Part shown: piece after piece, positions 9,013 through 21,090 of the stretch | How positions within the stretch are numbered: the stretch's first letter is position 1 | Layout of the letters: every line of letters begins with the position of its first letter | NCBI GenBank assembly: GCA_019925105.1 | Contig: JAHGAU010000026.1 | Location: 682,001 to 746,000, forward strand | From: Niebla homalea | Taxonomy: Eukaryota; Ascomycota; Lecanoromycetes; Lecanorales; Ramalinaceae | DNA length: 64,000 nucleotides | Direction of reading: 5' to 3' | Notes under the pieces: model-generated | Told to the model about the DNA's origin: nothing | What the model saw: only the letters and a program-made list of their open reading frames with translations | Databases searched by the model: none | Made by a program: the position numbers and the translations under genes

Positions 9013-12000
9013 ATGACAAGCCTTAAGCGACGCGCCGATCCCGATGTCAGCAGCATCTCGAGCAAAGTCTTTGTTAGATCAACCAAAAATGGCAGGGTAC
9101 AGAAGATTGTACGAGAGCTGTACCTGAGAAAGGATATACCTTGTTCAAGTAAACTGTGCTCGATCTGCTTAGCCAACGCCCCAACAGACGCCAGTGGAAA
9201 TGGTTGGCAATCACGTTGAGCTACCAAGTATATGTCAGCTAATTATATTGAAGTCACGCCGTTTGTCTTGTCAGAGAAGCCAGCCGGCACACAAAAATAT
9301 CCTGCCGGGCATTATCTCATGCCAGATACAAACGCTTTGCTGAATGGCATGGATCTTTTTGAACAATCTTCCGGCTTTCGTGATGTCATAGTCTTGCAGA
9401 CTGTCCTCGAAGAACTTCGGAACCGTTCTTTGCCCCTTTTCAACCGTATCGTTGCTTTAACAAGGAGTGAGGAAAAGCGATTCTACTTGTTCTTCAATGA
9501 TTTCAGGCACGAGACTTATACTCTACGTGAGCCAAATGAATCCATCAACGATCGTAATGATAGAGCAGTACGCCGAGCAGCTGCCTGGTATGGTGCACAC
9601 GTTCGCAAAGCCATTGAGACCGAAAGGGTTTCAAACCAGCCTCCTGAGATCATCATGCTCAGCGACGATAGAGAGAATTTGCGAAAGGCAAAAGCTCAGC
9701 AGGTCAAGGCTTGCAGTTTGGCCGACTACGTATCAGGCCTGGAGGATGCTGACCGATTGCTCGACATGATCAACACCTCCCGCTACGAACAGATTGCCAA
9801 GGGTGGAGCTTCCGAGCAGATCTACCCAGAACACTACTCATTGTCCAAGATGAAGACTGGGCTGAAGGAAGGAATTCTACATCAAGGCATATTCAATGTC
9901 TCGCCCTACAATTACTTGGAAGGTACTGTGCATGTCCCAGCATTTGACAAATCATTACTTGTTCTCGGTCGGGAGGGTAGCAATAGAGCAGTATCTGGCG
10001 ACCTGGTCGTTGTCGAGGTTCTGCCAAAATCCCAATGGAAAGCGCCTTCTGTCAAGATTGTAGACGAAGAGACTCTGAACAAAAACGAAAATGCAGAGAC
10101 CGAGGAGGGTGAGAGTGAGGCGGTCGTCACTGGACAGGAGCGCAGGGCATTGCAGGAAGAGGTTAAGCGAACCCAAGGGAAAGATGGTGTGGGCCAATCT
10201 CAACCTACTGCTAAAGTAGTTGGCGTCATCAAACGAAATTGGCGGCAGTATGTGGGCCACATCGATACAAAGTCGACTTCTGAGGGTCAGCAAAGTAGAC
10301 GACAACAGACAGTATTTCTACTACCAATGGATAAGCGTATACCCAAAATCCGACTCCGCACACGGCAGACAGAAGGTCTCGTGGGCAGACGAATTGTGGT
10401 GACCATTGACGCTTGGGAGCAAGACTCAAGATATCCGGTCGGGCACTTTGTCAGGTCCCTCGGCGAATTGGAAACGCAGGAAGCAGAGACCGAAGCGCTG
10501 CTGCTCGAATATGATGTTCAATACCGCCCATTCCCAAAAGGAGTGCTAAATTGTCTTCCTGAGGAGGGCCACGACTGGAAAGTTCCTACCAGCATGGACG
10601 ATCCTGGCTGGAAGGGTCGACAGGATCTCCGTAAGTTACTCATATGTAGCATTGATCCGGTCGGATGTCAGGACATAGACGACGCCCTTCATGCGCGCAA
10701 GCTTCCCAATGGGAACTATGAGGTAGGAGTACACATTGCAGACGTTTCGAACTTTGTCAAGCCAGGGAACGCAATGGACGCGGAGGCTAGTCAACGAGGG
10801 ACGACGGTATATCTGGTTGACAAGCGCATCGATATGTTGCCCATGCTTCTGGGCACAGATCTCTGCTCTCTCAAGCCGTGTGTGGAAAGATTCGCCTTTT
10901 CCACGATTTGGGAGATCACATCGGAAGCCAAGATCGTCTCCTCGACTTTCACCAAGTCCGTCATCAAGTCTCGTGAAGCCTTCAGCTATGAGCAGGCACA
11001 GCTTCGTATAGACGACAGATCGCAGCAAGATGACCTGACAAAAGGCATGCGTGTACTCCTGGCCTTATCGAAGAAGCTCAAGGCTGCTCGTATGGATGCT
11101 GGCGCCCTCAACCTAGCCTCTCCAGAAGTTCGTGTCCAAACGGACAGCGAGACGTCGGACCCGGTGGATGTCAAGACGAAGGAGCTTCTCGATACGAACT
11201 CGCTAGTTGAAGAATTCATGCTCCTCGCCAACATCTCCGTGGCCACAAAGATCCACCAAGCGTTCCCCCAAACGGCTCTCCTACGCCGCCACGCCTCCCC
11301 ACCATCTACCAACTTCGAACAGCTCTCCAAACAGCTGACCGTCAAACGCAACCTCCGCCTCTCCACATCCTCCTCCAAAGCCCTGGCAGATTCCCTGGAT
11401 AAGTGCATCGACTCCAACGAACCCTTCTTCAACACCTTGATCCGGATCCTCGCAACCCGCTGCATGATGTCCGCAGAGTACTTTTGCAGCGGCACGCAAT
11501 CCTACAATGACTTCCGACACTACGGCCTCGCCTCGGAGATCTACACCCACTTCACATCACCTATCCGGCGGTACGCGGATCTCGAGGCTCATAGGCAACT
11601 GGCTGCTGCGATTGACTATGAGGAGCTGGATGCGAGTTTGCTGAGCAAGAGTAAGTTGGAAGAGGTGTGCAAGAACATCAACGTACGACATCGCAACGCG
11701 CAGATGGCAGGGCGGGCAAGTATCGAATACTACGTCGGGCAAGCGTTGAAGGGGCAGGTTGTAGTAGAGCCGGGCTTTGTAATGCGGGTGTTTGAGAATG
11801 GGTTTGTGGTGTTTGTACCACGATTTGGCATTGAAGGATTGATTCGGTTGCGGGACATGGCGACGCCGGAACCCAAGGGGGCATTTGATGCGGATGAATA
11901 TGTGCTCACTATTGAGGGAGGTAGTCTGGGGAAGCCGATCAGGATTGATTTGTTCCAGAAGGTAAAAGTTCGCATCAGTGACTACAAAGAGGAAGGCACC

Positions 12001-12036
12001 GGCAAGAGAAAGGTAAAGATGGAACTCGTGAGGTAA
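9013..12036 (+). CDS. DIS3: Exosome exo/endoribonuclease Dis3/Rrp44
   Basis: Two exons, 9013-9202 and 9254-12036, with a 51-nt intron (weak GTTGGC donor, GCTAAT branch), give 990 residues. The junction [17 protein letters not shown] restores the family sequence. This is the catalytic subunit of the RNA exosome. Visible parts are the CR3 cysteines (Cys44, Cys49, Cys52), a PIN endonuclease domain starting [10 protein letters not shown] (Asp88), and cold-shock domains. The RNB catalytic motif [13 protein letters not shown] (about residues 531-543) has its aspartates intact. A C-terminal S1 domain follows the ASIEYYVGQ region. Length matches yeast Rrp44 (1001 residues). Confidence 0.97.
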
Positions 12037-12311
12037 AGCATCTGACGTTATAAATCCAATCATCCAGCCACATTTCTGAGCAAGAGCGTCGACTTGGTAG
12101 AAGCGCCCAATAGATCCACTCCAGGTAAGTACCAAAGGTCAGAATAGCGCTCGAAGATAGCTGCATCTTGTGGCACATGGTCCGCATTGCTCCTTGGGGA
12201 ACAATCTGCCGTGAGTCTATATGATACCAGAGGTCCTCGAAGATAGTCTCAACATATCGCTCTTCGGTCTCCGTGACAGAGTCATGGTGACGATCATCCG
12301 AAGAGACCTAC

Positions 12312-15300
12312 CTACACCCCGTGCATCCCCAACTGCTCACTCTCATCCGAAGTCAGAACCATCCACGGATTGCCACAAGAACAATTTCGAGTCAACCAGC
12401 TGAGGAGATTATTCTGAGTCCTATGGGGCAGGACATCATCCACCAGGGAGCAGCATCTCGTGCACCGTCTCAACTCAGTATCTCTCCGCAGCAACGCCTT
12501 GGTCATCGCATTGACTGGGTGTTTCGAATTTTGCTTGCGTGTATACACGTCGTCCGTGAGCCCAAGTCGAGATGTATCAGCAAGGTAGAGCTCCGCTTCA
12601 TTGACTTCTTCTTGCAGGTTAGGGACGGTCTGGAAAAGGAAGTCTCTGACGGGCTCGAAAAATCTTTGGGGGATCTCAGCAAGGGTAAGGATCTGGCTCT
12701 CCGCCGCTTTGCGATCTGCGTCCGATGTGTTGAGAGTGTGATGCGTAGCCTTGACGCTGCTGTCAATCTGGCCGAGGATCTTGTCAAAGAGTCCAATGCG
12801 CACTGGTGCTTTTTGTAAGATACTGTCCAATTCCCGGTAAATCGTGCCCAGAGGATTTGGACCGACATATTTCGGCCCTTCGGCAGCGACAATGGTTACG
12901 CACGTACAGCAGTACTTCGTTATCGATCGGAAGACAGAGCTGAAGAGCAAGAGGAGCGCAGGTGAGTGAGCTTGTTGTACTAAGGCGCCGTCAGTAGCAA
13001 GCCATCATTCAGATCCTGTGAAACTGGGCTTACAGCTTTGATTAATCAGGTTGACATCCACGTGCTCAGATTTCATGCCGGCGTCTTCAAAGGTTCTCCG
13101 TAGAGAGAAGACGTCGTCAATTATGAAACTGCTGAGTGACACCAACCATGAGGCAAGGGGTAGCAGAAAAGCAATGACATCTAGCAAGAGTCAGCACTCT
13201 ACTCGCAGTAGATATCTACCGCATGGATAGCTGACCCGGTTTATTGAGGTCGCTTTCATTGTTTGGGGGCTTCTTCGAAAAGACGAATCCGAAGGTCAAA
13301 GCAAAGTGTCTCAAATCCAGTAGAGTCAAGGCTATCATGCCTGGTATGGGGCGCAGGATTCGGACCCCTGAAAAGCCGAGTGCTGCTTGCATACTCAGGC
13401 ATCGCTGGAAGAAAGCGTTCCTCCTGAGTTGGTCATGCTCGTCAGTAAGACCGTAATCGTGCTGCACGCCCAACACACTATACACTCGGTTTACTATGGT
13501 TTTTTTAAAGGCGCTGCTACTATTCAGCGAGGACGTGAATTCCGGATTGATCTGTTGATCAAGAAATTGACTCATGAACAATTGCATCGTGGCAAGGACG
13601 TCATCTGCTGTCGTTGGAGTAAAGCTTGTACTTGAAGAGGCTCTGAAAGCAATGGCGAGCTGTGTTACGAATGCCTCATTCGCGTCGGTGAGAGTAGCTG
13701 GGTATAACGCTTAGCATTCGACCAAAGGGGTCATACGTGTCAACTAACAATCCGAGATAGAGTTGCTTCCAGTGGGGTCGAGATACTGCAAGAGGGTGAT
13801 TGCGGCAAAATGGCTTTCATCGATAGAGATCGTTGCGCAAAAATTGGGGGACAGAGCGGCGTGCAAACCTATATCATCAGCATCACAATAGTCCCACGGA
13901 GTTCAGTCGAACGGCTTTCAGCCCAACGTCAGTAGACTTGAAGAATGGATTTGACATACATGGCCTGTTCGAGGGAAAAGCAAAGCCAACCTGAGCGAGA
14001 CCTGTGATTTGGTCATCCGGCTCGGCCGAAATCACGTCTAGTGAGTGACTATGTCTGAACTCAATGTATCCATCGCTGTACATGAAGCCCAAGATCGTGC
14101 TAAGATTGATATGGTTGACAGCGAGCAGAGCTCGGGGGACTACGATTCTTGTTGTTCCAGTCAAATGACATTCAACCTATTTGTCTTGATGAGCGGACTG
14201 TGGAGGGGGCTCGAGGTTGGCTTACTGATTTTTCATTCGAGCTAGGACCAATGCTCTTGTGAGGCGAAAGCTTGCCGAAGACCGGGTGTAGTGATGGCTT
14301 TTCCATCAGGATTCTCCATTCACACAAGACCGTTCGAACGCTCTCAGGTCCGCTGAAGTCACTCACACAGTAGGAGAAGGCAGCCAGGACCATTGGTGGT
14401 GTAGAGGCCTTGTTAGTCGCTTCAGGCCCTGCAGGAATCAGATCCAGCAAGGTGAGTTGAGCGGTCTGTGATGAGGCATCATAAGTCGATTGCGAGGCTT
14501 CTTCATCTGTTGCGACAGGCGAGCAGAGGGACAAGAATTGAAGGTGTTGCATGTTGAGCGTGTCACGATCCCATACTATATGTAAACGGTATAGGCGGAG
14601 TTCGCGCCTCATATTATGGGTCACTAGAAGCATGCTCCCTAGGAAGTTACAGCATGTTGACGACCCTGAGGTAGCATTCTGTCTCACCTGCATTCTGACC
14701 CGTATCAACGCACAGAGCGGCATGGCTCAATAGATCTGAGGGATCGGATACCTGCTCCGTTTCCCCACGAGCGACGTGCCATTTGCTCTCTTTGTCCTGA
14801 TAGGGAATCTTTACCTTACAGTTCCTGGTCACAACGACGAAGGCAGGCTTGCCAAAAGGGGGTTTTGGACCGGTCGCCTCCTGCCGGTAGCATTTGAAAG
14901 CCCCTTGGCCCTTCGATTTTGCTACAGGCTGGTAGTAATTAGGCTAGCGTAGTATTAGGAGATCACATCGGACTTGATCGGATGATGCCAACTTGGTCAG
15001 CTGGATGTGTCTACCTTACCTGTCTATCGGTCTGCAGCCAGGCCAAGCCAACAATCGAGCCTAGATCGTCTTCGGGATCAAAAGTGTCCCTTTGACGGGA
15101 CAGCACGCAGTTGAGCGCATAGTGACATGAGTAGGTTGATGTACGGCCAAAAGAGTCGACAACGACCAGATTGTCGCTGGGATGGTCCCACGACAGATGG
15201 ACTATAGTAGCTTGTTGGTGATATGAGGCTAGGTCTTCGATGAAGCTTTGCTTGCTCAATTGCCATTCACCCGTTTCTGGATCGCATAGCAAGTGCTGGA

Positions 15301-15530
15301 GGATGATTTGGTGTCCATCAGGAGTAATGTGTGCGATAGCACCAGTCTTTGACCAAGCTACTTTCCTTTGCGTAGCCTTAGCATCAGCCGCCCTTCATTG
15401 AGGCTTGGACGTACTGGCAGCACCCATTAAAGGACTGTTCATTCAACCGTGAGACCAGACCCGGTGAGAGAGTCGTGGGGACGTGCAATGGAGCAGAGTC
15501 TCCAAAGAGGTCATCCAAGTCATCTTCCAT
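12312..15530 (-). CDS. MED16: Mediator complex subunit 16 (Sin4)
   Basis: Nine exons assembled by phase: 15530..15415, 15365..15020, 14943..14688, 14638..14226, 14176..13960, 13868..13749, 13697..13236, 13180..13034 and 12979..12312. Introns are 49-91 nt and the product is 914 residues. It starts MEDDLDDLFGDSAPL and reads through NGCCQKVAWSKTGAIAHITP (first splice). Further family blocks are LVTHNMRRELRLYRLHIVWD, FMYSDGYIEFRHS and RPCLHAALSPNFCA. The C-terminal cysteine region is RRCTRCCSL ... RNCSCGNPW. This is the fungal Med16 tail-module architecture: N-terminal beta-propeller, helical C-terminus. It links transcription factors to RNA polymerase II. Individual splice sites, especially the GTTAGT and GTCAGC donors, should be treated as predictions. 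Confidence 0.88.
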
Positions 15531-16448
15531 GGCATTTCAAGAGGTTCGTTTGTGGAAACTTGAAGCTTATAATCAACACAGCAAGGAAGCAGCAACAAGG
15601 AGCACTTTCGTGATGGGGAAGCGTCTACGCCTGGTCTGTCCCCTGAACATTCACTATTCCAACATGATCCATCCGACAGTCACTATTCCAATATGATCCA
15701 GTCGCGCAAATCTAGGCAAAACGCGGAGTCGATATTGCCTCACCAAACAAAAAGCTCCCAGAAGATTGTTGGAATTGTGATAATGCTTTTTGAATATTTT
15801 GATTTAAAGAAGAAATATAAGCAGAATATATTGCTCTACGCAGTATGAAACCTCTGAAATAATTAGAAGCTCGGGTAAAACGTGAAGTCAGTATTGTGAT
15901 GTGTATACGATGTGAAAAACGTCTCGAAAATCTACATACCATTGAAGAGTTATTTTCCCAGAGAGTCCACTCGCGATACGCCTGATTATGGTTGTCGTCT
16001 ACGTAGCACTTGCGCGCAGCAACATTGTGTCTACCTTAACCTAGTGGCCCGGACATTAGGTAGCGTGCTACAGGATAGGGGCAAAAAGGGAGGTAGGTAA
16101 ACAAGGAGTAAACACAAGCCCTTCCAGCCCCGTGCCCCGCCGAGCCGCCTGTGCTGGCAGGGGCTTCTTGCGGCTTGAATATTCTAATAAGCGCAGCAGA
16201 AAGCGCAACCAACAATCAACACCGTCAGGTGTGAGATCCTTTATTCACCCTCCTGTGACACCCAATACTCATCTGCCATGTGATTGTTTAGTCTTCCACA
16301 TTGTTCTTGGTGCTCTCCAGCATCGTCTACTTCCTGCCCATGACATCGATCAGCCAATTGAGCCCAAGACTTGTTGAATAAATCTTGTGCTTCGACAGCA
16401 ACGCCACACCACATCGCCTTCTACACAACCAACAAATCCTGCATCATC
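15531..16448. promoter_or_regulatory. MED16/HST divergent intergenic region
   Basis: 918 bp between divergent starts, so it carries both promoters and 5' UTRs (inference). Small ORFs here show no family resemblance. Confidence 0.4.
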
Positions 16449-18294
16449 ATGTCGGACAGCGAGTCGGATTCTAGCGCATTGACTGATCTGTCGTCTGAAT
16501 TGAGCTCCGCGCCCGCCTCACCCAAACTACCACACTTTGGTATCAACTCATACCCCACCCCTGATTCCTCCCAAACCCAGAGCACCTACAGCTCGAGCAG
16601 CGAACAGGACGGCCGGAAACGCCGTCGCAATGATGAAGCCTGTCCGCCCGCCAAAAAGCGCAAAGTCACCGAGCCGAGGGAACGGTCAACACAATATATT
16701 GACTTGCGCCTGCCTTCTTCGATGCCAGCAGGCGAGCAGTCTGCCCAGGTTGATGCCCTACTCAAAATCTTGCGCAAGAGGCGGAAAATTGTCGTCGTGG
16801 CTGGCGCCGGTATCTCGACATCGGCTGGAGGTGAGCAATGCGCTCGGTATACTCATGCGGTGTTGGGGAAATGCTAATCTTTACCAAGTACCCGACTTTC
16901 GGTCCTCGAACGGCCTCTTCAACACCCTTCGAGCGGAAAATAGGCTCAAGGCTTCCGGCAAGCAGCTTTTTGACGCCTCGGTCTACCAGAACGACGATTC
17001 TACGTCCTCTTTCCACGAAATGGTTCGAACGCTGTCCAAGCTTACGGACGGTGCTCAAGCAACCCCCTTTCATCACATGCTAGCGACTTTGGCCGAGGAA
17101 GGACGCCTTTTGAGATTGTATACACAGAATGTAGACGGCATAGATGTCGATCTGGAGCCCTTAAAGACAACCATCCCCTTGCCCAAAAAGGGACCCTGGC
17201 CGAAGACCATTCAATTGCATGGTAGCCTGAAAAAGATGGTCTGCGCCAAATGCCGCGAGCTGAAGGATTTTGATCCTGAGTTGTTTGATGGCCCTAATCC
17301 CCCGTCCTGTACAAGCTGTATAGACCTCGACAAAATCCGCACAGAAGAAGCTGGTAAGCGAAGTCACGGTATTGGCAAGCTCCGGCCGAGAATGGTTCTC
17401 TACAATGAGGAGAACCCTGATGCCGAAGCTATCGGGGCGACAGTGGCAGCCGACCTTAGGACACGGCCGGATGCCATCATTGTTGTTGGAACGAGCATGG
17501 AGATTCCGGGAGTACAGCGCATAGTGAAAGAGATGTGTGGCGTGATCCGGGATAGGAGGGATGGCAAATGCATCTGGATCAACCGCGGTCCTCCACCCAC
17601 TGGGCCAAAATTCGAGAACTGCTGGGACCTTGTGATCGCAGGCGACTGTGACAGAGTCGCAGAAATAGCAGATATGCGCAAGTGGTACGAAGAGCCGAGA
17701 GAGGGTGTAAGAGTGACAGACTCCGACGCCGAGCTGGCAAAAGCAAAGGAGAGCGATGTCAAGGTGGTAGTGAAGTCACCGACAAAGGGGACAAAGTCCA
17801 CACCACCTGGTCTACTTACTCCTGCGCCGAGTCCCAGGCTGAAGCCCACAAAGCTGAAGCTCAACATCAAGTGCACCCAAGCTAAACCTACGAAAATTGC
17901 CGCCAATGCTCCTTTGAAATCGAGACCTCAAAAGACGATAAAACCACTGACCAAAGTCGCGAATGGTAAAATCACCAAGACCAAGCCTAAACCCTCCACC
18001 AAATGCAAAATCACCAACGCCTTTAAGACAACGAAGCCGCAGGTGTGTCTTCAAGGCAAGCCGCAGAGACAATGTGACGAGCCCAAACCTCTTGAACCAT
18101 TATCACCGCACTCAGCAAAGAGCAACAGCGGCGATCTGCTTCCGGCGACCACAGCGGCAAGCTTACTGAAGATTGAAGTCCCTCTAGAGAAACCCTCGTG
18201 GGCGGGGCGACTGACATCTATGAAGGACCAGACAGTCTCCCCAACTGGACGAGGTCCCCGGGCCATGGCTGACGGCGCGGACATTTTGAATTGA
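16449..18294 (+). CDS. NAD-dependent histone deacetylase, HST3/HST4-type sirtuin
   Basis: Two exons, 16449-16830 and 16889-18294, with a 58-nt intron (GTGAGC donor), give 595 residues. The splice restores GAGISTSAG|V|PDFRSSNGLF. Sirtuin motifs are present: GAGIS for NAD, TQNVDGID, the catalytic histidine in QLHGSL, and zinc cysteines CAKC ... CTSC. VVGTSMEIPGVQ and IWINRGPP complete the core. The Ser-rich N-terminus carries a basic run (KKRKV). The long Lys/Pro/Thr-rich tail after about residue 430 is low-complexity. Length and insert pattern fit the Hst3/Hst4 branch, which deacetylates histone H3 Lys56 in yeasts. The subfamily call is by resemblance, so it could be another nuclear sirtuin. 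Confidence 0.9.
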
Positions 18295-18896
18295 TGTATT
18301 GGAAATGTTAAATTTGAACAGCTTTTTTTAGCGGTGAGCGCGGAAGATACCCTTGGCTTTTGTATTGAAGGTGTATGTCATTGGCCTCGCATCCTTGTGT
18401 CCGAACAGGACGATTTGATGACGAATGTGCTTTTGGCCTTGTTCTCCAGATGTCCACATATGGCGGTCTGGAGACATGTATGCTTTTGGTCTCATCCATG
18501 TGTCCGAACAGGGCGATTTTGGAGACGGCCTCACTCTGCAAACCTCCTGATGTTGGAACGCGTACAGCCGTTGGGTACAGGAGCAGCTTTGGACGTCGAT
18601 GCTAGATGGCTGTATAATTGCCAGGCATGACCTTGTTTTCGAATTGAATGTGAAAACTACCACAAGACCTTCTACATCACACAGTGTGCCCCTGCTATGC
18701 TCCTCTTCATTTGATGACTCTCGTAGGCCAAGTCTCTTCGCAGCTGTTGAACATGGGAGCATTCTCGAACAGCAAAGTTATTTTGTTCCCAGATGAAAGC
18801 GAAACCGGTTGGTATCCTTACATAGACCTATGCAATGCGTCCACGCTGGGCTACAATGGGCTGCGCTTCCTGCATCAGCCAAACCCGTCAGTGGCC
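18295..18896. other. Convergent intergenic region, HST to uL10m, with an imperfect direct repeat
   Basis: 602 bp between converging genes. It contains two near-copies of a roughly 30-bp element around TGTGTCCGAACAGG (at 18396 and 18499, 103 bp apart), flanked by repeated TGCTTTTGG. No gene is seen. Confidence 0.5.
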
Positions 18897-19868
18897 TCAG
18901 TCCTTCTTCTCGTCTTCCTCCAACATCCCCCTCCTCCCCTCCATAGTCAACCAGACACTCCTCCCCGTCCCCTCCAGCGCCCCCACGAAACTCCCCCCAG
19001 CCGCCCCCAGCAACGCCACCAATTGCGCTCTCAACCCCTCCATCCCCGGCAGCCCGCCCACCCACTGCACCCCTCCCTGATCCAATACCCGGCCCTCCAC
19101 TCTCGCTCCCAACAGCATCAACTTCGCCACCCCAGCCTGCACCGCCCCGTCATAATACCCCGGGCACGCCCGTCTCGTGGGCGCGGGAAATCCCGCGCTC
19201 TTATCGGGCGCGAGGATGGACAGCGCGGCTTTGAGATGCGGTGAGGAGACGGTGGGGAAAGTGAGGACGGCGAGGGGGCCGGAGAGCAGGGGCGTGAGCG
19301 GATGCGTGTTTTTGAATTTAAAGACGGCGTCGTGGGCGTGCCGGGATAGTGCGTGGGTAAAAAAAGGGTCTGCAGGGTTGGGGGGGGCGTTTCTTGACTC
19401 CGGGGACAGTGCGTGGGGGAGCGCAGCTGGTGTGTAGTACTCCGCGATGCGAAGGGCGGATTCGAAGACGCCGGCTTGGATGATTTGGAGTTTTGTTGAG
19501 TCGGCCAGCGGCGTTCGGATGGGAAATTGCTCGTCGATTTGGGAGAGGGCGATGGAGAGCTCGCGCCGGATGGAGACCCATTCGTAGGAGCGGAGATTGT
19601 AATGTTGGAAAAGGAGGAGTAGAGGGGTGGAGCGGAGGAGGGAGGTGTATTGACGGTGGAGCTGTGATTTGCGGAACTCGGGAGGTCTGTGAGATGGTGG
19701 TTGAGTGCGCGGGAAACGCGCTATTGGTGGTGGTTGCGCTTCAAATGAGGGTGGGGCGGCTGGGGTGGTGCTTGTCGCTGCTGCTGCTGCTAGGTATCTC
19801 TTCGCAGATGAGGATGGACCTTGGAATTTCCGGAGGCAATTACTGCAGAAGCCCAGTCGAGTTGACAT
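18897..19868 (-). CDS. Mitochondrial large ribosomal subunit protein uL10m
   Basis: Single exon, 323 residues. The N-terminus (MSTRLGFCSNCLRKFQG, then an Ala/Thr/Pro-rich stretch) is basic and hydroxylated like a mitochondrial targeting peptide. The mature domain begins with FRKSQLHRQYTSLLRSTPLL and LFQHYNLRSYEWVSIRREL, characteristic of fungal mitochondrial L10 (Mrpl11). HPLTPLLSGPLAVLTFP and the C-terminal GLPGMEGLRAQLVALLGAA continue the uL10 fold. It forms the base of the ribosomal stalk in the mitoribosome. GC content and proline runs are higher than in the neighbours, which produces long overlapping ORFs on the other strand. Confidence 0.85.
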   Translation of the reverse strand: MSTRLGFCSNCLRKFQGPSSSAKRYLAAAAATSTTPAAPPSFEAQPPPIARFPRTQPPSHRPPEFRKSQLHRQYTSLLRSTPLLLLFQHYNLRSYEWVSIRRELSIALSQIDEQFPIRTPLADSTKLQIIQAGVFESALRIAEYYTPAALPHALSPESRNAPPNPADPFFTHALSRHAHDAVFKFKNTHPLTPLLSGPLAVLTFPTVSSPHLKAALSILAPDKSAGFPAPTRRACPGYYDGAVQAGVAKLMLLGARVEGRVLDQGGVQWVGGLPGMEGLRAQLVALLGAAGGSFVGALEGTGRSVWLTMEGRRGMLEEDEKKD

Positions 19869-20174
19869 TCTCTCGAATTCTTGAGCAGATCAACCGCAAC
19901 TTTCCATCTATCAAGAATGTTATCTCGACCAATTGCAGTGTGCTGTCGTGGATATGTGATGTGAGGATGGGAATGAATCGATAATTCGAATTTGATATTG
20001 CCAAATTGGATCTAGCTCAGCCCTAGATCTATGTCACTCCCTCTTCGTGAACGATCAGTGTACGTGAGACTGGTATATCAGATGTACGATTGAGGTCAGC
20101 TGCAGAACTAAGGCGGCCCATCGTAGCAGCGGGAATGCAGCAGAAACAAGCAGCTGCCTCTAGAATCGTGCCAC
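19869..20174. other. Upstream region of uL10m
   Basis: 306 bp with the uL10m promoter (inference). Nothing else is recognised. Confidence 0.35.
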
Positions 20175-20973
20175 ATGCCTTGTGCTCGCCACCCCTCTCT
20201 TGTCATTGGCATCGCTAATCTTGTCTTGCTTGCTCTCTCAGCATGTCATGAACCTTCACCGTGCCAGTTCACCTTGGGTGCCACCATTTCAATTGCAACG
20301 TATCTCATAAGTGACTTGACATTTCTGTTGCTCCTTCCGTATGACTGATAGATTATTACGTTGGATGTACCCTCTGCATGATGCTGCCCTGGCTCGCACT
20401 GTGGTGCATGTGATACTGATCCGCGCAGTATGTTGTACCAGCGATATCACTGGTGGAGAGGCGGGGTCTGGTGGTGCGACAGGATGATGCCCCTGGAGAA
20501 GTACCTAGTTTGAAGTATCCACCATACGGCAATGCCCAAAATTGTCTGGTTAATTACACAACATCTTTGATCAAGGCATCCAGATGTGAGCCTCAATACC
20601 GCTTTTGGATACAAAATGCTTCGAATGTTAATCCACCCTCAATCGTCGAGCCAGTTTCAAAATCTGCCATGGAATCGGGCACTTCACCAGGAGCGACCGG
20701 GGTAGGCCTCTGGGCAGCACCGAGGACGTCTTCTTTCACAGCGGATCAACATGTTTTTCAGTATTTCCTCGACTACCCAAATGGAGATTCCCTACGCTTG
20801 GTCCGCCCCCCTTAGGAAGCGATCATTGGACGCTCATTGATACCGGTGGTGACGGAAGCAACGCAGCCACCATTCAATTGGATCTTACTGACAATGTACA
20901 TGCTCATATCGATGCCTTTCCGAAAGACGAAATAAGCAGCCGCCAGCCAGCTGTATTCCAGATTCATTCCTGA
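20175..20973 (+). pseudogene. Decayed or unresolved secreted-protein locus
   Basis: A 57-codon ORF from ATG 20175 begins like a signal peptide (MPCARHPSLVIGIANLVLLA, then LSACHE). Downstream, an open frame up to 20815 reads LKYPPYGNAQNCLVNYTT ... FTADQHVFQYFLDYPNGDS and stops. Immediately after, another frame reads TLGPPPLGSDHWTLIDTGG ... IQLDLTDNVHAHIDAFP to a stop at 20971-20973. The two frames look like halves of one globular domain, suggesting a frameshift near 20795-20812. I found no intron pair that joins all pieces in phase. It may be a pseudogene or a gene whose introns I cannot resolve. I recognise no family. Confidence 0.35.
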
Positions 20974-21090
20974 TTCGTTTGGTCGTCTTTCGTTATGGGT
21001 GGGTTCAGATCTTCCACGTCTTGTAATTTAACATTTTGTATATCAATTCTCAGCATCCATGCTGGTTGCTTACTTAAAATGGTTTGATCA

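Noticed and set aside
18897..19984. Long plus-strand ORFs overlapping the uL10m gene (19493-19984 and others)
   Set aside because: They are shadows created by the GC-rich codons of the minus-strand gene.
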